A stretch of 6,725 nt of DNA from Candidatus Eiseniibacteriota bacterium (GTDB lineage: Bacteria; Eisenbacteria; RBG-16-71-46; SZUA-252), in contig JAEHDN010000258.1 of NCBI GenBank assembly GCA_016880395.1, positions 1 to 6,725 of the forward strand, given 5' to 3'. The position numbers were made by a program, and so were the translations under genes. Under the pieces are notes generated by a model. It was not told the DNA's origin. It saw only the letters and a program-made list of their open reading frames with translations, and did no database searches. This document shows, one piece after another, positions 1 through 4,786 of this stretch. Within the stretch, counting starts at the first letter, position 1. Each line of letters begins with the position of its first letter.

Positions 1-4
1 GCCC

Positions 5-679
5 TCAATGGACCGCCGGCTCCGCGCCCGCCTTGATCCCCCAGAGCTCCATGAGGCGCCGGTCGCGGCCGCAGCCCTCCCGGTACTGGTGATAGTTGTC
101 CGGATTCTTGCGGTAGTAGTCCTGATGGTATTCCTCCGCAGGGTAGAAGCCCGTAAAGCGCAGGATCCTCGTCACGATCGGACTATCGAGAGTCTTGGCC
201 TTCTCGAGCGCCTCCTTGGAGTGCTCCGCGAGTTTCCGCTCCTGATCGGTGCGGCAGAAGATGGCCGACCGATACTGCGCGCCGCGGTCGCAAAACTGGC
301 CATCTCCCTGGGTCGGATCGATGTTGTGCCAGTAGATGTCGAGCAGCCGCTCGTAGCTGATCTCCCTCGGGTGGTACACCACCTCGACCGATTCCATGTG
401 CCCCGTGCGGCCGGCGGAGACCTGCTCGTAGGTTGGATTCTTCTCCGTTCCCCCGGCGAAGCCCGAGATCACGGCCACGATTCCGGGTCTCCCCTCGAAC
501 GCGGTCTCCATGCACCAGAAGCAGCCGCCCGCGAAGGTGGCGCGCCGCACCTCGGCCTGGCTCTGTGCCGCCGCTCGAGGGGCGGGCGCGGCCGATGGCT
601 GGCTCGAGGCGGACGCGGTCAGGCCAGGCGAGACTGCCGCCAGTGCGGTGAAGGCTCCGAGGATCGCGAGGAATCTCAT
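5..679 (-). CDS. msrA: Peptide methionine sulfoxide reductase A, probably exported
   Basis: MsrA reduces methionine-S-sulfoxide in oxidised proteins (and free Met-SO) back to methionine, recycled by a thiol reductant. The 224-residue product has the family motif GGCFWCME at residues 51-58 with nucleophile Cys53, the block DPTQGDGQFCDRGAQYRS at 121-138, and YREGCGRD near 199-206, whose Cys203 fits the resolving cysteine. The frame stays open upstream to 862, but the ATG at 677-679 is chosen because GGGAGG (minus strand, 687-692) lies seven bases before it. It also opens a signal-peptide-like N terminus: MRF, a hydrophobic run to about residue 20, then an Ala/Ser/Pro-rich stretch to about 40. 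That suggests a periplasmic, possibly lipid-free exported enzyme; the export is inferred. It is divergent from the amidotransferase gene, with 106 bases between starts and no convincing promoter seen there. The family call is firm; the start is likely. Confidence 0.95.
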   Translation of the reverse strand: MRFLAILGAFTALAAVSPGLTASASSQPSAAPAPRAAAQSQAEVRRATFAGGCFWCMETAFEGRPGIVAVISGFAGGTEKNPTYEQVSAGRTGHMESVEVVYHPREISYERLLDIYWHNIDPTQGDGQFCDRGAQYRSAIFCRTDQERKLAEHSKEALEKAKTLDSPIVTRILRFTGFYPAEEYHQDYYRKNPDNYHQYREGCGRDRRLMELWGIKAGAEPAVH

Positions 680-686
680 GCTCCGG

Positions 687-692
687 CCTCCC
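687..692 (-). promoter_or_regulatory. Shine-Dalgarno site deciding the msrA start
   Basis: The minus strand reads GGGAGG here, seven bases before the ATG at 677-679. No comparable site precedes the farther upstream in-frame starts, so this supports the shorter reading with the signal-peptide-like N terminus. Confidence 0.7.
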
Positions 693-785
693 GGTTCGTG
701 GTATCTGAGGACGCGCGGGTCCATCGGGCCCGCTCGATCAGGATACGTCGGTGGGGAGGCGCCGTGACGTGAAAGCGAGCTCAAG

Positions 786-1514
786 ATGAAGGGCAGGCAC
801 CGTCCCTCCGTGCTCGCGATCGAGCACGTCCCGGTGGAGACGCGGGGACTCATCGGCGACATCCTGGACGAGCGGGGCGCCTCGGTGACGGTCGCACGGG
901 TGTTTGCCGGAGATCCGGTGCCGGCCGTGGCGGCTCCTCACGACGCGCTCGTCGTCATGGGCGGGCCGATGGGCGTCTATGAGACGGCGCGTCATCCCCA
1001 CCTCAACGAGGAGATCCGGCTCATCCGGAGCGCCATCGCGGAGGGCGTCCCGGTGCTCGGCGTGTGCCTCGGGAGCCAGCTCCTCGCGGCCGCCTTCGGA
1101 TCGAGCGTGCGCCCGGCCACGAAGGAGCTGGGATGGCGGCCGGTGACGCTCACCCCAGATGGCCGGGCCGACCCGCTCTGGGCGGATGCGCCTGAGACCT
1201 TCACCGTGTTCCACTGGCACGGCGATGCGTTCGATCCGCCGGCGGGATCGACCTCGCTCGCGTTCTCGGCCCTCACGCCGTGCCAGGCCTTCCGGCACGG
1301 ACTCCATCTGGGCTTTCTCTTTCATCTGGAGATGGACGACACGATCGTCCGCGCGGTGGTCGAGGAGGATCTCGCGTCGGGCTACGTCGACGACGAGACC
1401 GCCCGCAGGACCCTCGACGCGATGCCAGCGGACGGTCCGCCCATGCGCGCGATCGGCCGCCGGGTATTCGGCCGCTGGGCCGATTCGATCGCCGCGGGGC
1501 GCCTCCGGGCGTGA
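786..1514 (+). CDS. Class I glutamine amidotransferase-like protein
   Basis: The 242-residue protein is a stand-alone class I glutamine amidotransferase domain of the GuaA-related kind (GATase1_1-like), which hydrolyses an amide such as glutamine through a Cys-His-Glu triad. Visible features are the VVMGGPMGVYE oxyanion-strand region (57-67), the nucleophile elbow GVCLGSQLL with Cys94, and GFLFHLEMD with His180 and Glu182, where true GMP synthases have QFHPE. No ATP-pyrophosphatase domain follows, so it is not GMP synthase itself; the true substrate is unknown. The ATG at 786 is the only start codon after an in-frame TGA at 765-767, but its Shine-Dalgarno site is weak. A GTG at 810 (residue 9, just before LAIEHVP) is an alternative. 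The stop overlaps the GTG of the FkbM-type gene, so the two are probably cotranscribed and coupled. The fold and class are secure; the physiological role is not. Confidence 0.9.
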   Translation: MKGRHRPSVLAIEHVPVETRGLIGDILDERGASVTVARVFAGDPVPAVAAPHDALVVMGGPMGVYETARHPHLNEEIRLIRSAIAEGVPVLGVCLGSQLLAAAFGSSVRPATKELGWRPVTLTPDGRADPLWADAPETFTVFHWHGDAFDPPAGSTSLAFSALTPCQAFRHGLHLGFLFHLEMDDTIVRAVVEEDLASGYVDDETARRTLDAMPADGPPMRAIGRRVFGRWADSIAAGRLRA

Positions 1515-2431
1515 CTCCGCTCCTCCACCGAGCCCGGCGCGTCTGGCGCAAGATTCGCTGGGAGGCTCTGCGCGGAGGACGCGGACGCCGGAAGCGCATC
1601 CTGACCGTGCCCACCGCGAACGGGCTTCTGTCCTTCAGCAACCAGGACGAGCACAACGGGCGCGCGCTCTACGTCCAGCGCCAGTGGGAGCTCGGTCTCA
1701 TGCGGAGCGTGATGGGCTACATGCGCGATCAAGGGTTGCTCCGCGCGGGCGCGGACACGATGATCGATGCCGGTGCGAACATAGGCATGATCGCGATCGG
1801 CATGCTGAAGAACCGATGGTTCGCCCACGCGCTCGCGATCGAGCCCGACCCCGACAACTTCGCACTCCTGCTCCGGAACATCGACCAGAACGGCTTCGGA
1901 GGTCGCATCCGGCCCGTGCGAGCGGCGCTCGGCGACGCGCGGGGCACGGTGGATCTGGAGCGATCGGACGTCAACTTCGGCGATCACCGCGTGCGCGGGG
2001 AATCGCGCGGGGCCGCCCTCATGGGCGAGGAGACGCGCGGGCGCGTGAGCGTACCGCTCCGCACGCTCGACGACGTGGTCGCGGGCGGTGCGATCGATCC
2101 GGCGCGCGTGGGCTTGATCTGGGTGGACGTGCAGGGTTACGAGGGACGGCTGTTCCGCGGCGCGCGGGCCGCGCTCGCGGGAGGAGCGCCGGTGCTCGCC
2201 GAGGTGTGGCCCTATGGAATTCGCAGGGCCGGCATGGACCGCGACGAGTACGCGGCCATCGTGGGCGAGCTGTTCGAGCGGGTGATCGTCGTGGGAGCGG
2301 AGGGGACGTCGTTCGAGCCGCGTGATCCCGCTGCGATCGGCGCGCTCTTCGACGAGCTGCCGCGGCCGGAGCAGAACGCCGAGATTCTCTTCATCCCGCG
2401 CGCCCAAAAAATGGGCGGTGGGCCGATTTGA
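1511..2431 (+). CDS. FkbM-family SAM-dependent methyltransferase
   Basis: The 306-residue protein is predicted to transfer a methyl group from S-adenosylmethionine, usually to a hydroxyl of a sugar, polyketide or lipid in this family. Motif I is MIDAGANIGMIAI (84-96), the acidic end of the next strand is LAIEPDPDNF (108-117), and the FkbM signature is LRTLDDVV (183-190) followed by GLIWVDVQGYEG (201-212). A basic N terminus (about residues 8-29, many Arg) precedes the fold and has no clear membrane segment. The frame is open further upstream (ATG 1280), but there it lies entirely within the amidotransferase gene. GTG 1511-1513 is preferred because it makes a GTGA overlap with that gene's stop, the classic arrangement for translational coupling. 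The end is A-rich (CAAAAAATGG) and unlike the rest of the gene. The substrate is unknown; no glycosyltransferase or polyketide gene is in view. Confidence 0.88.
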   Translation: MTPLLHRARRVWRKIRWEALRGGRGRRKRILTVPTANGLLSFSNQDEHNGRALYVQRQWELGLMRSVMGYMRDQGLLRAGADTMIDAGANIGMIAIGMLKNRWFAHALAIEPDPDNFALLLRNIDQNGFGGRIRPVRAALGDARGTVDLERSDVNFGDHRVRGESRGAALMGEETRGRVSVPLRTLDDVVAGGAIDPARVGLIWVDVQGYEGRLFRGARAALAGGAPVLAEVWPYGIRRAGMDRDEYAAIVGELFERVIVVGAEGTSFEPRDPAAIGALFDELPRPEQNAEILFIPRAQKMGGGPI

Positions 2432-2433
2432 TC

Positions 2434-2503
2434 CCGTGCGTCGTGGCTGGCTCCGAGGACCGGGCCTCGAGTTTCACGTTGGTTCGAATCCCAACCGTCC
2501 GGC
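2434..2503 (+). other. tRNA-like fold, possible tRNA remnant
   Basis: A T-arm-like hairpin GTTGG-TTCGAATC-CCAAC (2478-2495) contains the tRNA hallmark GGTTCGAATCC, but its loop is eight bases rather than seven. CCGTGCG (2434-2440) can pair with CGTCCGG (2496-2502) at six of seven positions, counting one G-T wobble, like an acceptor stem. Between them lies a hairpin CGAGG-ACCGGG-CCTCG (2454-2469). There is no proper D arm, the middle loop has six bases and no anticodon-type T before it, and no CCA follows. It is therefore not a working tRNA by inspection. It could be a decayed tRNA, an integration scar or chance. Confidence 0.25.
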
Positions 2504-2626
2504 GCGACGGGACGGAGGGCTCGACCCAAGCAGCGGCTGCTAGGTCCGCTGTCTCGCCCAGCGCACGATGGCCCGAGAAGTCCCAAGTCGGCCACCGCCA
2601 GGTGATGTCACTCTGGACACCTCCTA

Positions 2627-2646
2627 CCGGCCTTAGACGTGGCCGG
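2627..2646 (+). repeat. Inverted repeat CCGGCC/GGCCGG over the possible -35
   Basis: Perfect 6-bp arms CCGGCC (2627-2632) and GGCCGG (2641-2646) flank TTAGACGT. The loop holds the only -35-like hexamer near the TATACT box. With no T-run after it, this looks more like a protein-binding palindrome than a terminator, although a weak terminator for the FkbM transcript is possible. Confidence 0.4.
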
Positions 2647-2657
2647 CGGTCTATACT
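2633..2657 (+). promoter_or_regulatory. Possible promoter of citrate synthase
   Basis: TATACT at 2652-2657 matches the sigma-70-type -10 consensus at five of six positions and stands out in GC-rich DNA. The best upstream hexamer, TTAGAC at 2633-2638, is only 13 bases away, shorter than the usual 16-18, so an activator or a different sigma factor may be needed. Transcription would begin near 2664, giving a leader of about 155 bases before gltA. Confidence 0.35.
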
Positions 2658-2659
2658 CT

Positions 2660-2676
2660 AGGCACGCTTCGTGCCT
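2660..2676 (+). repeat. 17-base palindrome at the predicted transcript start
   Basis: AGGCACG (2660-2666) and CGTGCCT (2670-2676) are perfect 7-bp arms around CTT. The palindrome lies directly after the TATACT box, so as DNA it could be an operator covering the start site. As RNA it could cap the 5' end of the leader with a tight hairpin. The inverted repeat is plain; its function is inferred. Confidence 0.5.
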
Positions 2677-2730
2677 GAATCGGAGGGTGCCGCACGCCCT
2701 TGGAAACACCGTTCGCAGGAACAACATGCG

Positions 2731-2823
2731 ATGGCCCTCGCAGATGCGGGCAGGCTGTCGGAGCGCAGGTGGACTGACAAGCTGACAGTATCCCGCACGA
2801 TCCTGTCAGGAGGGGAGCCATGA
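2731..2823 (+). CDS. Possible 30-residue upstream ORF coupled to gltA
   Basis: An ATG at 2731 opens a 30-codon frame beginning MALADAGRLSERRW and ending ILSGGEP. Its TGA (2821-2823) overlaps the gltA ATG as ATGA. AGGA at 2717-2720 lies ten bases before it. The same AGGA is five bases before a second ATG at 2726, whose 19-codon frame stops at 2783-2785, inside the stem-loop before gltA. Either could be a leader peptide whose translation opens the gltA ribosome-binding site. A short open frame is common by chance in GC-rich DNA, and no known leader peptide is recognised, so this is only a candidate. Confidence 0.22.
   Translation: MALADAGRLSERRWTDKLTVSRTILSGGEP
2774..2809 (+). promoter_or_regulatory. 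CTGACA/TGTCAG boxes and stem-loop at the gltA RBS
   Basis: CTGACA occurs at 2774-2779 and again at 2782-2787, and its complement TGTCAG at 2804-2809. The second and third form a perfect 7-bp inverted repeat (CTGACAG 2782-2788, CTGTCAG 2803-2809) around 14 bases. As DNA this resembles a regulator binding site with a repeated half-site. As RNA its 3' arm includes the first two bases of the Shine-Dalgarno AGGAGG, so folding could limit translation of gltA. Which applies, if either, cannot be told from sequence. Confidence 0.4.
2808..2813 (+). promoter_or_regulatory. Strong Shine-Dalgarno site of gltA
   Basis: AGGAGG, six bases before the ATG at 2820, is a near-perfect ribosome-binding site and fixes the gltA start. 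Its first two bases are shared with the preceding stem-loop arm. Confidence 0.85.
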
Positions 2824-4130
2824 CGACGGACCTCAAAGAGCAGAAACAGACCGCGGACACGGCCAGCATCACGTTCAACGGGAAGTCGGTTTCGCTGCCC
2901 GTGGTGCGGGGAACGGAGGCGGAGACCGCGATCGACATCGAGAAGCTCCGGTCGAGCACGGGGCTGATCACGATCGATCCGGGCTACGGCAACACCGGGT
3001 CCTGCAAGAGCGCGATCACGTTCATCGACGGCGAAAAGGGGATCCTGCGCTACCGCGGCTACCCGATCGAGGAGCTGGCCGCCAAGAGCACCTTCCTCGA
3101 GGTCGCGTGGCTGCTCATCCATGGCGAGCTCCCGACCAAGGACGAGCTCGGAGGATTCACCAAGGACGTCACGATCCACACGATGCTCCACCAGGACTTC
3201 GGCCGCTTCTTCGATGCGCTGCCGAAGGATGCCCACCCGATGCCGGTCTGCGCCGCAGCCGTGGGCGCGCTCGCCACGTACTATCAGAAGCCCGAGAGCG
3301 ATCAGCAGGCACACGACACGATCATCCGCCTGATCGCCAAGATGCCGACCATCGCGGCCTACTCCTACAAGCACTCGATCGGGCAGCCGTTCATCTACCC
3401 GCAGAACCGCCTCGGCTATACCGAGAACTTCCTGAACATGATGTTCTCCGTGCCCTGCGACACCTACGAGGTCGATCCGGTGCTGGCGCGCACCGTGGAC
3501 CTCCTCCTGATCCTGCACGCCGATCACGAGCAGAACTGCTCGACGAGCACGGTCCGCATGGTGGGCAGTTCGATGGCGAACCTGTACGCGAGCATCGCGG
3601 CAGGCATCAGCGCCCTCTGGGGACCGCTCCACGGCGGAGCCAACCAGCAGGTGATCGAGATGCTCGAGCGCATCGCGGCCGAGGAGGGGAGCGCGGACCG
3701 TTTCCTGGCGAAGGCCAAGGACAAGAACGACACGGCGCGCCTCATGGGATTCGGCCACCGGGTGTACAAGTCCTATGACCCGCGCGCGGCGATCCTCAAG
3801 AAGGCTTGCAACCAGGTGATCGAGCGCGTGGGCGTCTCGAGCCGGCTGCTCGAGATCGCGATGAACCTCGAGGAGATCGCTCTCAAGGATGACTACTTCG
3901 TGAGCCGGAAGCTCTATCCGAACGTTGACTTCTACTCCGGCGTGATCTACCAGGCGCTCGGCATCCCGGTGAACATGTTCACCGTCATGTTCACGCTGGG
4001 CCGCCTCCCCGGCTGGATCGCGCAGTGGCTCGAGATGCGGCGCGACAAGGACTTCCGCATCTCCCGTCCGCGGCAGATCTACGTCGGTTCCCCGAAGCGG
4101 CCGTACGTTCCGCTCGCGGCCCGCGGCTAG
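2820..4130 (+). CDS. gltA: Citrate synthase, Gram-negative hexameric type
   Basis: Citrate synthase condenses acetyl-CoA and oxaloacetate to citrate, the entry step of the cytosolic TCA cycle. The 436-residue length is close to the E. coli enzyme (427). The N-terminal small beta domain (about 15-60) is of the allosteric Gram-negative type. Catalytic residues are His271 in GPLHGGAN, His313 in GFGHRVYK and Asp370 in YPNVDFYSG; substrate-binding arginines are Arg314, Arg395 and Arg418. HADHEQNCSTSTVR (233-246) is a family hallmark. In the region that forms the NADH allosteric site in E. coli, Cys213 (Cys206 there), Tyr155, Arg170 and Lys174 appear kept, but Ile119 stands where E. coli has Arg109. 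The gene has its own leader and a downstream hairpin and appears monocistronic. 2-Methylcitrate synthase is unlikely, because those are shorter and lack this N-terminal domain. Confidence 0.97.
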   Translation: MTTDLKEQKQTADTASITFNGKSVSLPVVRGTEAETAIDIEKLRSSTGLITIDPGYGNTGSCKSAITFIDGEKGILRYRGYPIEELAAKSTFLEVAWLLIHGELPTKDELGGFTKDVTIHTMLHQDFGRFFDALPKDAHPMPVCAAAVGALATYYQKPESDQQAHDTIIRLIAKMPTIAAYSYKHSIGQPFIYPQNRLGYTENFLNMMFSVPCDTYEVDPVLARTVDLLLILHADHEQNCSTSTVRMVGSSMANLYASIAAGISALWGPLHGGANQQVIEMLERIAAEEGSADRFLAKAKDKNDTARLMGFGHRVYKSYDPRAAILKKACNQVIERVGVSSRLLEIAMNLEEIALKDDYFVSRKLYPNVDFYSGVIYQALGIPVNMFTVMFTLGRLPGWIAQWLEMRRDKDFRISRPRQIYVGSPKRPYVPLAARG

Positions 4131-4156
4131 ACCTCACTCGGTATCGCTTCAGCGCC

Positions 4157-4186
4157 GGCCGCATGGGACCACGGTCCCATGCGGCC
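4157..4186 (+). terminator. Perfect 14-bp inverted repeat after gltA
   Basis: GGCCGCATGGGACC (4157-4170) and GGTCCCATGCGGCC (4173-4186) are exact reverse complements separated by AC, folding into a 13-14 bp stem with a tiny loop, starting 27 bases after the gltA stop. Three more pairs (4154-4156 with 4189-4191) are possible across a two-base bulge. There is no T-run after it, so it is a strong hairpin of the kind often seen ending genes in GC-rich bacteria rather than a textbook intrinsic terminator. It may also protect the mRNA 3' end. Confidence 0.65.
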
Positions 4187-4263
4187 TCGGCGTGTCCGGG
4201 TGCTAGCCTCTTGGGTGCCGGCGTGCAGCCCCGTTCGCGATTCCCGATTCCGGAGAGTGCCCG

Positions 4264-4764
4264 ATGAGGCCATGGTTCCAGCATCTCGCGGCCGCGACGA
4301 TCCTCGTCGTCGGCATGAGCGTCGCGTCCACCCCGGCCAGCTCCCAAGGCCCTGCAAGTGCGCCGGCCAAGACGCCCCCGCCGGCGACCGCGCCGGCCAA
4401 GACGACCGCGCCGGCCAAACGGCCCAGGGCCGCGGTCGTGCGCGGGGAGGTTCTCGACCTGAGCTGCTGGCTCGGCCGCAACCTGTCGGGCCCGCTCCAC
4501 CAGGATTGCGCTCGCAAGTGCCTCGCCTCGGGCGTGCCGATGGGGATCATCACCTCGGACAGCACGCTCTGGCTGCTCACGCAGGATCACGGCCGCTCGA
4601 TGGAGCCCGGAAGCTTCTCGGGCACCCCCGATCCCTACCTCCAGTGCAGGGACTGGCCCTCGTACATCGTCGAGGTCTCCGGGCTCGGCTCCTACAAGAA
4701 CGGCGTCCACGTGGTCGAGGTCTCGCGCGCGAAGATCATCTCGAAGCCGGTCGCGACGCCGTAG
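4264..4764 (+). CDS. Secreted Cys-containing protein of unknown function
   Basis: I do not recognise a named function. The 166-residue product has an N-terminal signal-like segment (hydrophobic about 9-23, ending in ASTPASSQG), then an Ala/Pro/Lys linker with repeated APAK units (about 33-53), then a compact domain from about 57. That domain opens VVRGEVLDLSCWLG and carries Cys68, His79, Cys82, Cys86 and Cys128. The HQDCARKC segment (79-86) with Cys68 looks suited to metal or cofactor binding or to disulfides; this is inferred. From memory, similar GEV-D-xCY...H-xCAxxC proteins occur as uncharacterised exported proteins in several GC-rich phyla. GGAGAG at 4252-4257, six bases before the ATG, supports the start. 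The radical SAM gene begins 22 bases downstream on the same strand, so they probably form an operon. Export to the periplasm or outside is likely but unproven. Confidence 0.82.
   Translation: MRPWFQHLAAATILVVGMSVASTPASSQGPASAPAKTPPPATAPAKTTAPAKRPRAAVVRGEVLDLSCWLGRNLSGPLHQDCARKCLASGVPMGIITSDSTLWLLTQDHGRSMEPGSFSGTPDPYLQCRDWPSYIVEVSGLGSYKNGVHVVEVSRAKIISKPVATP
4360..4420 (+). repeat. Short tandem-like repeat coding the APAK linker
   Basis: GCGCCGGCCAAGACG occurs at 4360-4374 and 4390-4404, and GCGCCGGCCAA again at 4408-4418. Copies are 30 then 18 bases apart and in frame, coding Ala-Pro-Ala-Lys units. It is a low-complexity spacer between the signal peptide and the Cys domain and may vary in length between strains. 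Confidence 0.75.
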
Positions 4765-4786
4765 TCGCCCGAGGAGCCCCGGTCGC

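Larger units (their letters stand above)
2432..2819 (+). other. Gene-free region between the FkbM gene and citrate synthase
   Basis: This 388-base stretch has no convincing long gene. It contains, in order, a tRNA-like set of hairpins (2434-2503), a small palindrome AGCAGCGGCTGCT (2529-2541), a CCGGCC/GGCCGG inverted repeat (2627-2646), a possible -10 element TATACT (2652-2657), and a 17-base palindrome (2660-2676). A second hairpin follows (AGGGTG/CGCCCT, 2684-2700), then a possible short reading frame (2731-2823) and repeated TGTCAG-type boxes leading into the citrate synthase ribosome-binding site. It is less codon-biased and locally more A/T-rich than its flanks, as expected for a regulatory leader. 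Most elements are listed separately. Confidence 0.75.

Noticed and set aside
1382..2407. Minus-strand 341-codon frame
   Set aside because: It is antisense to the amidotransferase and FkbM genes, both of which have catalytic motifs; no motif is seen in the antisense product.
2401..2417. CGCCCA-AAAAA-TGGGCG hairpin with an A6 run at the end of the FkbM gene, as a terminator or frameshift site
   Set aside because: It lies inside the coding frame about 12 bases before the stop, has a short stem and no T-run, and no slippery heptamer with a useful alternative frame was found.
2529..2541. AGCAGCGGCTGCT palindrome
   Set aside because: Short, GC-rich and far from any gene start; not distinguishable from chance.
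2658..3758. Minus-strand 366-codon frame
   Set aside because: It is antisense to citrate synthase and lacks any recognisable fold; its composition is that of a complement-strand shadow.
4211..4227. Sigma-54-like GG-N10-GC upstream of the secreted protein gene
   Set aside because: Only the GG and GC with few flanking bases match the consensus; this occurs often by chance in GC-rich DNA.
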